Assembly (NCBI GenBank): GCA_033182465.1
Contig: CP137319.1
Coordinates: 2,356,001-2,420,000, forward strand
Reading direction: 5' to 3'
DNA from: Sanghuangporus weigelae
Lineage: Eukaryota; Basidiomycota; Agaricomycetes; Hymenochaetales; Hymenochaetaceae
Length of the DNA stretch: 64,000 nt
Shown: one piece after another, positions 9,161 through 20,089 of the stretch
Layout of the letters: every line of letters starts with the position of its first letter
Numbering within the stretch: position 1 is the first letter of the stretch
Translations under genes and position numbers: made by a program
The notes under the pieces: model-generated
The model's database searches: none
Told to the model about the DNA's origin: nothing
Seen by the model: the letters and a program-made list of their open reading frames with translations, nothing else

Positions 9161-9802
9161 TCAGTACTCCATAACGATGTCATTGCCGTCATTGAGTGGC
9201 ATCTTTGCTCTTGGAGCGATGTAGGCTGCTCGGTATGTGATTCTTCGGAATTCATCTCGAGGTCCAGCGAGGGTAAGCATAACTCGCACGTCAGTGTTAA
9301 GGTGTCGGGTCGGTGTAGAGTATGGTCCAAGGCATATCATGAACTGCATAAGCTCTGCTGGTGGGTTCTGCTGGGTTCTGGTGACTAGCCATGCTTTGCC
9401 TTCGTATCGTATATCTCGAATGTAGCGCCATATCCTTCGTTGTATAAGGAGTTGTAATTGCTTGGTTTCCAGGTTCGCATCTCTCGGTAAATAAAGGTTT
9501 GCCTGTATCGTAGATGCTGGACATGGTGTGTGCAACTCCGGTCTATACCATCCAATCATTCTCCAAGTTATCGGGTTCGCAGTTCGAGGGGTCCGAGTTG
9601 TGATCGTGAGTTCCTCTCGTTTCTTGGGTACTATTGGGCTTGGTGGATTGGAATGCATTGTATCCTGAAGGTGTCGCTCGGTTTCGATGTGACAGTCACG
9701 CGTACCAACCGTTGCCGTGCATACTAAGTAGTATACTTCATAAAGGACCATGTAAACTCGTGCACAGACTTGACAGTGCTGAAATGCCAGTGAGGTCTCC
9801 AT
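9161..9802 (-). CDS. U3-encoded ORF, 213 aa, in LTR of copy A
   Basis: An ATG-started frame lies wholly in the U3 part of the LTR, upstream of the TATA box. It would be carried near the 3' end of genomic RNA, as MMTV Sag is in its 3' LTR. The protein has a Cys-rich start (HCQVCARVYM, VCTATVGTRDC) followed by a basic middle (QLLIQRRIWRYIRDIRY) and no membrane span. The frame is intact in all three LTRs of copies A and B. In the diverged solo LTR-C it is still 214 codons without indels, broken only by one nonsense codon. Function unknown. Confidence 0.6.
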   Translation of the reverse strand: METSLAFQHCQVCARVYMVLYEVYYLVCTATVGTRDCHIETERHLQDTMHSNPPSPIVPKKREELTITTRTPRTANPITWRMIGWYRPELHTPCPASTIQANLYLPRDANLETKQLQLLIQRRIWRYIRDIRYEGKAWLVTRTQQNPPAELMQFMICLGPYSTPTRHLNTDVRVMLTLAGPRDEFRRITYRAAYIAPRAKMPLNDGNDIVMEY

Positions 9803-10152
9803 AAACCTTATTAGCCTTTAGCCTTTTAGCGTTTAGGCTTTAGTAGTTGTGCTTCTGGACTTCTAAGAAGTTTGATCGCTTCTTTTGATCGAGGTCGCTC
9901 TGGTTGCTTGGTCGGCGGCGTTAGAGTGGTAGTCCGCGGTAATAGGCGGTCGGCGGTGTTAGCTGTTAGCGGGATTACGTATCCGCTTCGGTGCTTCTAG
10001 CGCTCGGGTGGTAACGGGTTACTGTTGCCTAGGCCGCTCGATTGCTTGGGCCTTTGATAGCTGGCTTGGTTACCGGTCGCGTTTGGAAAGCTGATCGTGT
10101 AGATCTGTTGATCGTGTCGATCCTGATGCGAGTTTTTGAGCGGATCCTTTCA

Positions 10153-10348
10153 AGATGCCTCCGAGTCGGCCCCCCATGGCGCCGATCGATGCAGCAGACA
10201 CTCAGACATCCTCAGGTACCCTCGCCGATGCCTCCTACAGCTTACCAAGCAGTCCCCCATTGCCTAGGGAGCTATATATTGTCATATGTGCTTACATGCC
10301 TAGTTACGACGTATCTGGCGCCGATCCAGCAGTCCCCCGCAGCACTGC
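10153..10348 (-). repeat. Repeat X fragment (X0, left piece)
   Basis: This piece is the reverse complement of part of the X copies at 22102-23947 and 40652-42193, around the motif GCCTCCGAGTCGGCC. Copy A inserted at its left end. It stops at 10348, where the M/Y structure is inserted, and continues at 14636. Confidence 0.75.
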
Positions 10349-10618
10349 TGTAGCGCACACCACTATTCTGGGCGTCAGCGGTCAAGTATTGTACATACTT
10401 CACCAGTGTCCAACACACTGGTGTATCAGCTGCCCAAGTGACTCCAACAGCCACAAAGGGTGTATATGACTCGATTTGATCCTTCCGAGCGCTCCGCCAT
10501 ACCTTAGGATGCACCTGAGACTTCGTACATATCTTGGCTCACCCCATTTCACCTTCCATTGCACATATGTCACATTCCGAGACCCCGAAGACCCGCTAAT
10601 ACTGCGCGATAGGCGCCA
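10349..10618 (+). repeat. Module M, copy 1 (270 bp)
   Basis: It begins TGTAGCGCACACC and ends AGGCGCCA, and contains a hairpin around CACCAGTGTCCAACACACTG. It is repeated in the same orientation at 13198-13467 with equal length and only scattered substitutions. Confidence 0.7.
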
Positions 10619-10621
10619 TGC

Positions 10622-13197
10622 TGTATGATCGATAGGGTGGGTGGATGATCGGACTAGGTCTGTAGGTGCAATCCTAGCAGGCTAGGGCGTTCGATCCTAT
10701 AGGGAGCGAGCGAGAACGAATCGGGGAAACCAAACAAAGAAGGGTGATCCGGAAGACTCCCCTGAGATAGACCGAGACTCTGGCCTACTCTGTGGGAACC
10801 GTGGATAGTCGGGATACCTCCGGCCGGAACGGTCGGTGTGAACTATCTAAAAAGGGAAGCAAAGGGAGAGTGAATACACGTAGGCAAGATGTGATACTCA
10901 ATGGTCATCTGGGGAGACCAATCCGGACATGCTGCGGTGAACCGAGTGAATACTTTGGCGACTTGATCACCTCGGAGATGAGTCGATGAAGAAAGAAGAC
11001 AAGCTGAGAGTATCCGAGTCACCCCCGGGACATCCGGACTAGTCTAGACAAGGAAGACGAGACACCCAAGGCGGGTACTACAGCTTTCTATGAATGACAG
11101 AGTTGGTCGGGACGGTCTGAGAGGCTTCGGAACAGAAGATGTGTGTGCTGAACAGATCTCTGGTATTCGCTATCTGAAAACTACGACATCTGGGCGGGTT
11201 TTATAGACTATGGGGGTCCAAAACATGTACAAAATGACTGATCTGGGACTGGGATAGGATCGTGACAAGATGTGAGGTGAAACGTAATAAAACCACAACA
11301 AGGAGCGTGAAACCGACAAGACAGAAGTCTAGTGGACTACAGGAAACTGTGAAACAGGATGAAATCATAGCAAGGAGTATGAAACTGATGCGATAAGGGT
11401 CAGACGGTGAAACTCCTGGGAACTGTCTGTTAGCAGAGGAGTGTCGCAGTTCTGTTGGGGGCTGTTCTGTAAGATTGAGACGAATGGAATACCAGAAGGG
11501 TGACTATAGGCCAAAGCTGGGGTGATTCCGAAGGGTTGAGCTAGGTTCCGAAGCGGTTTCGGAGGGGATGAGTGAGTTGAGATTGAAGGCTGCTGAAAGC
11601 ATGCGAGGGTGGGGATTTGAGCGGAGAAAAGAAGCCGAGAAGCAAGCGGGAGAAGTCGAGGCAAGGGGGATTGGCGGTGGCGATACGATGGTACGAACGA
11701 TGTCCTCACAGGTAACCCTTCGATGGATTCGAACCCTGGGGAGTAATGACGATGAGACGAAGCTTGGGACGATATTTCCGAAGCTTAGAACGAAGCTAGA
11801 GTGATCCTACAAGGATCCGATACGATGCGACGGGATGCGATGAAACACGAGGTGTTGCACAGCGTAACGATGCGATACAACGCGGAACAGAGCGGGGGGG
11901 GGACGAGAGTTGAATAAAGGGACCATTAAGTTGCGGGTAGAGACTCTAACAGCAATGCGAGTCGAACTGAGCACACTGATCTTGGAACACGACTGCTAGG
12001 CAGGGGTCTCAGGACGAATGAAACAGAACTATCGTATATTTGATAGAGGCAAGAGTGGCAAAGTGAGTACAGTGAGAGTCGAAGTGTTTTGACTGTAGCA
12101 AGGAGAGAAGACGAGTAGGACTAGAACTGGGCTTTCCGGTCCAGACTTGACTCCTGTGCTGATTTGTGGGCCGGACTGAACTCCCCTCCCCTACACAAAT
12201 AGATTGTCTATTTATAACATTGTCCATCCTGAGCCTTCAAAGCATCAGGGACCATAAACGAAGAGAAGTCGGAAGGCATATCTCAAAGGGGAGCATGGAG
12301 AACAAAAGACGAGGTGAACATATCTGGAAAGTGGCAAGCACATAGATCATGGGGCATAAAACAAAATATGAGCGCATATAGAACATAGAGGGGAGAAGTC
12401 GGAGCGCATTGCATCGGATCGAAGCTTGGGAGGCGTCGGGCGTCGGTCCCGAGTCTCACAATTCAAATCTTGGGCTTGGGACTGATAAGACGAGTCAGCT
12501 GAGCCTTCCTTTGTGGAGTCGACTGGGTGGCTCAGGCGTCTGATCTGCTATCCTTGAGCAATTTCCAACATTGTAAGTTTTTCCCCGGCGGCAGTCCACT
12601 GCGTGAGGCTGTAATAGATCGCTCCGCTTCGAATCATGTCAATCCGTGCTGGATTAAACTGTTACGACGCGGAACATAGCGGAATGTGTGTCACGTGCGT
12701 GATTTTGGACCTAGCGCATCGTTGCTTCTTACAACGGACTGCAAGGGACTGTGAAAGAAGGTGAAATCATGGCAAGGAGTGTGAAACTGACGCGATAAGG
12801 GTCAGATGGACTGCAAGGAACTGTGAAACAACATGAAAACTGTCCAGGAAGGGTCCTCCAAACCGCGCACCCAAGTCAGTGAACAAACCGGACAGAGTGA
12901 TCGAACGGATGTACCAAGTGGCGAACCCCGATCAGAAGTCTGAATCTCGGAGGCCACTTCGGCAAAGTCCGAACAATGGAGCACACCTCGTGGAACGTCT
13001 AGGATGAAGGTACACGACCGTTGGGTACCTCGAAACAGGTTGGAACGGTCCCTGGCAGTGTGAAATGCTGATGAAAAGGCCTAGGGTCCCTTCAGGAGTC
13101 TGGGCCCAGGCTTCGGAGTGCTGATATCTGCTCGGGTGACTGAGGCAGAGGTCGGCGAGTGGTAGTGTGACAAAGTATGGACAATGAAATATGGCGT
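10622..13197 (+). repeat. Y arm, left copy (interrupted by Z2)
   Basis: It starts TGTATGATCG. Without Z2 (11408-12733) and one target copy it is about 1246 bp and is the reverse complement of 13468-14635, except for an internal 272-bp block (10893-11164). A third copy lies at 16954-17750. No coding frame is convincing. Confidence 0.65.
11408..12733 (+). repeat. Solo LTR-like element Z2 (1326 bp) with 4-bp target duplication
   Basis: It starts TGAAACTCC and ends CTTACA. It is flanked by ACGG at 11404-11407 and 12734-12737, and it interrupts Y sequence that is continuous in the other arm. An ATTTATAACA TATA-like motif lies near 12210. A related sequence with the same start, ending CTCTTCA, is Z1 at 21936-25277. 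No internal coding region was found, so it is read as a solo LTR. It could also be another short TG...CA element. Confidence 0.6.
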
Positions 13198-13467
13198 TGT
13201 AGTGCACACCACTATTCTGGGCGTCAGCGGTCAAGTATTGTACATACTTCACCAGTGTCCAACACACTGGTGTATCAGCTGCCCAAGTGATTCCAACAGT
13301 CACAAAGGGTGTATACAACTCGATTCAATCCTTCCGAGAGCTCTGCCATACCTTAGGACATGCCCGAGACTTCGTACATATCTTGGCTCACCCCATTTCA
13401 CCTTCCATTGCACATATGTCACATTCCGAGACCCCAAAGACCCGCTAATACTGCGCAATAGGCGCCA
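13198..13467 (+). repeat. Module M, copy 2 (270 bp)
   Basis: Same orientation and length as 10349-10618. It sits between the two inverted Y arms, like the spacer of a large palindrome. Confidence 0.7.
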
Positions 13468-14635
13468 CGCCATATTTCGTTGTCCATACTTTGTCACACT
13501 ACCACTTGCCGACCTCCGCCTCAGTCATCCGAGTGGATATCGGCACTCCAAAGCCTGGACCCAGACTCCTGAAGGGACCCTAGGCCTTCTCATCAGTGTT
13601 TCACACCGCCAGGGACCGTTCCGACCTGTTTCGAGGTACCCAACGATCACGTACCTTCATCCTAGATGTTCCACGAGGTGCGCTCCATTGTTTGGACTTT
13701 GCCAAAGTGGCCTCTGAGGTTCGGACTTCCAATCGGAGTTCGCCGATTGGTACATCCGTTCAATCTCTCCATCCGGTTTGTTCACCGACTTGGTTGCGCG
13801 GTTCGGAGGACCCTTCCTGGACAGTTTTCATGTTGTTTCACAGTTCCTTGCAGTCTGTCTGACCCTTATCGCGTCAGTTTCACACTCCTTGCTATGATTT
13901 CATCCTGTTTCACAGTTTCCTGTAGTCCACTAGACTTCTGTCTTGTCGGTTTCACACTCCTTGTCGTGGTTTTATTACGTTTCACCTCACATCTTGTCAC
14001 GATCCTATCCCAGTCCCAGATCAGTCATTTTGTACATGTTTTGGACCCCCATAGTCTATAAAACCCGCCCAGATGTCGTAGTTTTCAGATAGCGAAGATA
14101 CTCAATGGTCATCTGGGGAGACCAATCCGGACGTGCTGTGGTGAACCGAGTGAATACTTTGGCGACTTGATCACCTCAGAGATGAGTCGATGAAGAAAGA
14201 AGACAAGCTGAGAGTATCCGAGTCACCCCTGGGACATCCGGACTAGTCTAGACAAGGAAGACGAGACACCCAAGGTGGGTACTACAGCTTTCTATGAATG
14301 ACAGAGTTGGTCGGGACGGTCTGAGAGGCTTCGGAACAGAAGATGTGTGTGCTGAACAGATCTCTGGTCTTGCCTACGTGTATTCGCTCTCCCTTTGCTT
14401 CCCTTTTTAGATAGTTCACACCGACCGTTCCGGCCGGAGGTATCCCGACTATCCACGGTTCCCACAGAGTAGGCCAGAGTCTCGGTCTATCTCAGGGGAG
14501 TCTTCTGGATCACCCCTCTTTGTTAGGTTTTCCCGATTCGTTCTCGCTCGCTCCCTATAGGATCAAACGCCCTAGCCTGCTAGGATTGCACCTACAGACC
14601 TAGTCCGATCGTCCACCCACCCTATCGATCATACA
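13468..14635 (-). repeat. Y arm, right (inverted) copy
   Basis: Reverse complement of the left Y arm, ending CGATCATACA. The block 14097-14368 is in the opposite orientation to the rest compared with the left arm and with 16954-17750. A CTATAAAACCC promoter-like motif lies near 14055. Confidence 0.65.
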
Positions 14636-15452
14636 CCGCCGCTCCATCCACTCATATTAGTCACTAGGGATCGCCCACACTCTGTATTGAGTGCCGCCGA
14701 TGCATCGGACACCTCAGGAACACTGACTGATGCGCCCCTTGTCTCATATACGCGATATTAGCCTCTGATCATCGGCTCTGACATTTCCCGACTTCCCCCC
14801 GATGCGGCGGCCCCCATTAGACCATGTATGAAAGGTAGGCATGTGGTAAATCGGCATGCCAAGCCCCCGACTCGCGCTGCTGAGCCCAACTCTGCTGGTG
14901 CCTGTATTATTGCAGATACTCGATATTTCATGCTATTGGATTCCCCCCTCACGTTGCCGCTCTCAGATTTTACCTGGGCACTCCGGCAGCGGCCCTTGGC
15001 AACCCAGATGACTCAGGAGATGTTGTCAGACAGTAGGACATGGTGGCGACAGCAGCAGAGTATATATAGAGCTTCTATTAGGTTGGTAGAGGAGAAGATC
15101 ATCGGAGAGAGCATGTACTAGACCAAGCGCCGGAGTTCGAGATATCCCTCACTCTGAGCCTCCCCCTTGACTATATACCATCCTTGACATCTCCTCTTGC
15201 TTGATTCATTATTCTACTTGCCTTCGCTGCCTTTGATACGCCTCAGCTGCTCTGACATTCAGTGAGTGTGTAGAAGCTCAAGATTTAACCCTGAGCTTCC
15301 TCCACCCCTCTTATACCTTGTTGGCGCCCCTCTATTTGACATCGGCGATCCTTTGGCGACCCAGGCTTCTTATCAGACTCCCCTGCGCCGTCCTTTCCAG
15401 CCTTTCACTCCAGTTTATTCCATATATTGATCTTATACGGTCTTTTCCTTTC
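14636..15452 (-). repeat. Repeat X fragment (X0, right piece)
   Basis: It continues X after the M/Y insertion and matches the reverse complement of 22560-23400. It contains an open stretch on the plus strand at 14828-15121 (ending with residues GESMY) that may be the C-terminal end of a decayed X protein. It ends abruptly at LTR-C, beyond which the sequence is Y, not X. Confidence 0.7.
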
Positions 15453-16953
15453 TGAAAGGATCCGCTTAAAAAACTCGCATCAGGATCGACGCGACCAGCA
15501 GATCCACACGATCAGCTTTCCAAACACGACCGGTAACCAAGCCAGCTATCACAGGCCCAAGCGATCGAGCGGCCTAGGCAACAGTAACCCGTTACCATCC
15601 GAGCGCTAGAAGCACCGAAGCGGATACGTAATCCCGCTGACAGCTAACACCGCCGACCGCCTATTACCGCGGACTACCACTCTAATGCCGCCGACCAAGC
15701 AACCAGAGCGACCTCGATCAAAGAAGCAATCAAACTTCTTACAAGTCCAGAAGCACAACTAATAAAGCCTAAACACTAAAAGGCTAAAGGCTAATAAGGT
15801 TTATGGAGACCTCACTGGCATTTCAGCACTGTCAAGTCTGTGCACGAGTTTACATGATTCTTTATGAAGTATACTACATAGTATGCACGGCAACAGTTGG
15901 TACACATGACTGTCACATCGAAACCAAGCGACACCTTCAAGATACAATGCATTCCAATCCACCAAGCCCAGTAGTACCCAAGAAACAAGAGGAACTCACG
16001 ATTACAACTCGAACCCCTCGAACTGCGAACCCGATAACTTGGAGAATGATTGGATGGTATAGACCAGAGTTGCACACACCATGTCCAGCATCTACGATAC
16101 AGGCAAACCTTTATTTACCGAGAGATGGAAACCTGGAGACCAAGCAATTACAACTCCTTATACAACGAAGGATATAGTGCTACATTCGAGATATACGATA
16201 CAAAGGCAAAGCATGGCTAGTCACCAGAACCCAGCAGAACCCGCCAGCAGAGCTTATGCAGTTCATGATATGCCTTGGACCATACTCTACACCGACCCAG
16301 CACCTCAACACTGACGTGCGAGTTATGCTTACCCTCACTGGACCTCGAGATGAATTCCGAAGAATCACATACCAAGCAGCCTACATCGCTCCAAGAGCAA
16401 AGATGCCACTCAATGACGGCAATGACATCGTTATGGAGTACTGACAGTGGAGCATTCCACATCGGGACACCACCTCTATTGTCTCAGCCAGCAACTCCAC
16501 AGAATTCTGTCATAGTGGAGACGACCTTACAAAGATTGGAGCAAAGTGGAGCTAAGCGCAGCAGGAGGACAAAGGAACAGATGTAATGGTGGAGAAAGGT
16601 GGAGAAAAGTGGAGTAAAGTGGAGACAGGATGAGTAAGAAATAGGACGGAAAATGGAATATCTGGGAGCATAAATAGTTGTAGGATTAGGCCCTCATTTC
16701 CCCATCTTTTGATCCTCTTAACACACAGCTAATCACTATGTGCTTTGTACTATCACACCTCTTGGAAATCCCAATCTGCTTTTACTCTTACCTCGTATCT
16801 GAAAGTAACCTTAACTTGGACCATGACTTAAAAGGTTAGTAAAGGGACCGCGTGGTACAGCCAGACGTGGGTAGATAAGATCACCTCTGCACAACACACC
16901 GCTGCTTAGGCAAAAGGATTGAACTGGTGTAACCCTGGGCCTACTCCCTAACA
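15453..16953 (+). repeat. Diverged solo LTR of the Ty3 family (LTR-C, 1501 bp)
   Basis: It starts TGAAAGGATCC and ends CCCTAACA, matching the LTRs of copies A and B in inverted orientation, with many transitions and small indels. TATA (16670-16676) and the self-primer segment (16704-16715, ATCTTTTGATCC, one C-to-T change) are recognisable. No internal region follows. The 5-bp flanks are CTTTC and GTTTC. The left flank is repeat X and the right flank is repeat Y, so the two sides were not originally contiguous. Confidence 0.85.
15803..16444 (+). pseudogene. U3 ORF of LTR-C with one nonsense codon
   Basis: This is the 214-codon equivalent of the U3 ORF of copies A and B. It has exactly the same length and no frameshift, although the surrounding LTR has indels. 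Codon 125, Trp in A and B, is TAG here (16175-16177). I counted about 13 other residue changes. The preserved frame in a diverged copy argues that the ORF was under coding constraint in the family. Confidence 0.7.
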
Positions 16954-17750
16954 GTTTCACAGTTTCCTGTAGTCCACTAGACTTCTGTCTCGTCGGTTTC
17001 ACACTCCTTATTATGGTTTCATTGCGTTTCACCTCGCGTCTTGTCACAATCCTCCCCCAGACCCAGATCAGTCATTTTGTACATGTTTTTGGGCCCACAT
17101 AGTCTATAAAACCTGCCCAGATGTTGTAGTTTTCAGATAGTGAATACCAGAGATCTGTTCAGTGCACACATCTTCTGTTCCAAGGCCTCTCAGACTGTCC
17201 CAACCGACTCTGTCACTCATCGAAGCTCGCAGTACCCGTGTTGGGTGTCTCATCTTCCTTGTTTAGACTAGTCCAGATGTTCCAAAAGTGACTTGGATAC
17301 TCTCAGCTTGTCTTCTTTCTCTGTTGACTCATCTCTGAGGTGATCAAGTTGCTGAAGTATTCACTCAGCTCACCGCAGCACGTCTGGATTGGTCTGCCTA
17401 GACAATCATTGAGTATTACATCTTGCCTACATGTATCCACTCCCCCTTCTCCCTTTTAGATAGATTCTGGTTGCTCAGTCACAGGAGCATGGACCTAGAT
17501 GCTCATTCACATTGCATCCTGCCAACAGTTCACTCCAACCGTTCTGGCCAGACCCATTCCAACTGACCACTGTTCCCGCAGAGTAGGCCAGAGTCTTGGT
17601 CTATTTCAGGGAAGTCCTCCGGATCACTCTTCCTTGTTTGGTTACCTCAATTTGTTCTTGCTCGCTCCCTATAGGATCAAATGCCCTAGCCTGCTAAGAT
17701 CGCACCTACAGACCTAGTCCAATTGTCCACCCACAATATCAATCATACAA
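16954..17750 (-). repeat. Repeat Y, third copy
   Basis: It matches the reverse complement of 10622-11400 with all three internal blocks in the same relative order as the left Y arm. It includes a CTATAAAACC motif near 17103 and ends near ATCATACA at 17749. It is more diverged than the two arms and carries a small insertion near 17470-17530. Confidence 0.6.
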
Positions 17751-17759
17751 CGCCATGCA

Positions 17760-18217
17760 TCACCTGCCGAATGGAAACACACTCCTCACCAACTTTAGAC
17801 TGAAGCCCGCACGAGTCAACGCTCAATACATTGTTAGGAGTGAAATGTCTCAACCATGTCTCTCTCAGATCTGATCTCGTAGTTTGTCGAGGTATGCATC
17901 ATTGCAATACTGCAAGGAGCCAACAAGGAACTTGGCAGAAGAGTTGATACAGATCAAATAGAACAAGCACAACTGTGCACCCTCATGTCCTCATATCCAA
18001 GAAGCCTTCACCTTCCGGGACCCACAAGTCTGTGTACATGAATATCGCTGTTCCACCTGTAAGAATCTAGAACTCTATACAGGGTCACTAATGAAACTCC
18101 TGAATGACTCACAAGTGTAATCGCTAGGTAGTATTGGCTCAGATTCACAAGAATCTTTTGAGCATCATCACCCAGCCTACGGCCTCGTCGGAAATGCTCA
18201 GGCTGTGCTACTTCCAT
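17760..18217 (-). pseudogene. Decayed N-terminal part of a helix-turn-helix transposase
   Basis: On the minus strand 18217-18008 encodes an open stretch with DDAQKILVNLSQYY and SGVSLVTLYRVLDSYR, which reads like the N-terminal helix-turn-helix of Tc1/mariner-type fungal transposases. Further down, out of frame, YLDKLRDQI resembles the segment that usually follows. No DDE catalytic region is present before repeat Y begins. It is a short, broken remnant unrelated at sequence level to T1 and T2. Confidence 0.4.
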
Positions 18218-18417
18218 GACACAGCGTGATGTGTAGGTTCACTAGTGACATTGTGGGAGCAAGGAGGAAGCTAGGAGTGGACTGTGCATGTGGGATGTCT
18301 GTGCGTGCCATGTCGTGCATGCACAGTGCTGCTGACTTGCACTCGTGAATAAATATTTTGTCTCGCTCGCTGTGAGCTCCGTAGATGCACAAAACTTAGA
18401 TGGTGTGAAATATACAG

Positions 18418-18627
18418 AGTGATTTATGGTATGCCAGCCAGATTTTTGCAACGTCCAATCAAGGAGCTGTGTTTGAAACCACGTCCGTGTGTGACAAATA
18501 GCTGCACCAACTCTGCCACAAGAAAATTTTTGTTGCACTCTCTGCAGGCAGCACAGGCACAAATGTTTTGGACTGTACAAGAAGGAAGACATAAAGTGAT
18601 TTATGGCATGTCAACTAGATTTTTGCA
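18418..18627 (+). repeat. 33-bp direct repeat pair
   Basis: 18418-18450 and 18595-18627 share AGTGATTTATGG and AGATTTTTGCA with four differences. The stretch 18218-19003 otherwise holds no gene I can support. Confidence 0.5.
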
Positions 18628-19005
18628 GGCAGTGGCTATTGAGTTATGCTTTTTACAAAGTTTGGTACTGATGCTAAGGATCTTTTCCAAATTTGTTGCC
18701 TTTTCCTCCTGAGATCAATACTGCATCATCTGCAATCTTTCTTATATCTGCTGAAGTGCCCCGAAGAGACCTTTTTTTAGGTTGCTATTTGGCGGTTTAT
18801 GGTGCCTTCACTGTTGAGAAACTTGGCATTCTTTCATTTATGTGGGCTCAGAGACCGGACGTGCGTCAGAAAAGCACGTGAATGTCACATTTCTCAGGTA
18901 TTTTGAAAACGGCTGTAACAACGTGAGACTTGGCCCGGCGGAATCCTGCAAATGACGATTTCGATTCAGGAATCAATTACATACAGTGTTCTACTCGAAA
19001 TACTA

Positions 19006-20089
19006 CAGCTAGTTGCAAAATTGTTGGCAATCACGTGATTTCACCACTTTTCTCGCCATAAGAGCCTCAAAACACAGATAAAATCATATCTCACCCAAAT
19101 CTCAACGGTTTCACATCATCTAAGTTGCTAAATTCATCTTTTCGAAAGGGCTTTCGCTTAAAGAAAACTGTAGAGAAAATAGAGCGAAAAATGACCCTAA
19201 AATGGCGAAAATATCGGTTTTTGCCTCTTCCTTGCATGTGCAATTTTTTCTGTGATCCCTGCTGGTCCAGCACCTCCCCAAAGCTATCCAGAATGATAAT
19301 ATGATTATAAAATGAATTTACAGACTGAGTTTGAGTTGAATTGTGTATCAGAATGTGCTGCTTTGAGGCATGCCTGAATTACTCAAAACTCATCATTTCC
19401 CCCTAGCCTCCCAGGCTCCAGGAAAAATTCTTACAGGCCATATTCATGCATGTAAATTCATTTTGGATATAATAGACTAGGTTTGTGTACTAGCTAAGGC
19501 CTCAGCATCCACTGGTGAGCTGGGAAGATGCTGTCTAAAATGATGCATATAACCAGAATCACTTGTTCAGCCCAGCTCACCAGTGGATGCTGAGGCCTTA
19601 GCTAGTACACAAACCTAGTCTATTATATATAAAATGAATTTACATGCATGAATCTGGCCTGTAAGAATTTTTCCTGGAGCCTGGGAGGCTAGGGGGAAAT
19701 GATGAGTTTTGAGTGATTCAGGTATGCCTCAAAGCAGCATATTCTGGTACACAATTCAACTCAAACTCAGTCTGTAAATTCATTTTATAATTATATTATC
19801 ATTCTGGATAGCTTTGGGGAGGTGCTGGACCAGCAGGGATCACAGAAAAAAATGCACATACAAGGAAGAGGCAAAAAACGATATTTTCGCCATTTTGGGT
19901 TCATTTTTTGCTCTATTTTCTCGATTATTTTTTTGAAATGAAAGCCCATTCAAAAAGATGAATTTAGCAACTTAGATGATGTGAAACCGTTGAGATTTGG
20001 GTGAGATATGATTTTATCTGTGTTTTGAGGCTCTCATGGCGAGAAAAGTGGTGAAATCACGTGATTCCCAACAATTTTGCAACTAGCTG
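19006..20089 (+). mobile_element. Foldback MITE, 1084 bp, two 519-bp inverted arms
   Basis: Left arm 19006-19524 and right arm 19571-20089 are near-perfect inverted repeats of equal length around a 46-bp centre. Both ends begin CAGCTAGTTGC and are flanked by TA, as in Tc1/mariner insertions. The terminal sequence closely resembles the end of T2 (CAGCTAATTGC at 51613). The arms hold no coding frame. It is probably mobilised by a T-type transposase. Confidence 0.85.

Larger units (their letters stand above)
1..10152 (-). mobile_element. Ty3/gypsy chromovirus LTR retrotransposon, copy A (3' end cut by window start)
   Basis: The stretch matches copy B (28354-40646) almost base for base at a constant offset of 30494. 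In element orientation it runs from the 5' LTR (8641-10152) through the primer site, a non-AUG leader frame, a coiled-coil ORF, gag, pol and a third ORF. The 3' internal end and the 3' LTR lie left of the window. Positions 1-353 correspond to the 3' internal region and hold no recognisable ORF. The element sits in repeat X, whose sequence resumes at 10153. All large ORFs are open, so the copy looks young. Its target duplication cannot be checked because the other end is missing. Confidence 0.95.
8641..10152 (-). repeat. 5' LTR of copy A (1512 bp)
   Basis: In element orientation it starts TGAAAGG and ends CCTAACA (TG...CA). It matches both LTRs of copy B over its full length. It is very long for a fungal Ty3 element because U3 contains a 213-codon ORF. 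U3 spans roughly 10152-8912; R and U5 together span about 270 nt. Confidence 0.95.
10349..14635 (+). mobile_element. Composite insertion M-Y-M-Y' with inverted arms, inside repeat X
   Basis: The insertion splits repeat X: the X sequence ending at 10348 resumes at 14636, with a near 4-bp duplication (CTGC left, CCGC right). It begins TGTAGCGC and ends ATCATACA. Contents in order: a 270-bp module M (10349-10618), a left Y arm (10622-13197, itself split by solo LTR Z2), a second M in the same orientation (13198-13467), and an inverted Y arm (13468-14635). The Y arm holds a TATA-like CTATAAAACCC and may be an LTR promoter. Whether it is one element, two LTRs head to head, or a rearranged pair cannot be settled here. 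Confidence 0.55.

Noticed and set aside
11715-11745. tRNA-like T-loop motif (GGTTCGAATCC on minus strand)
   Set aside because: The flanks do not form the T stem, acceptor stem or anticodon arm; it lies inside solo LTR Z2.
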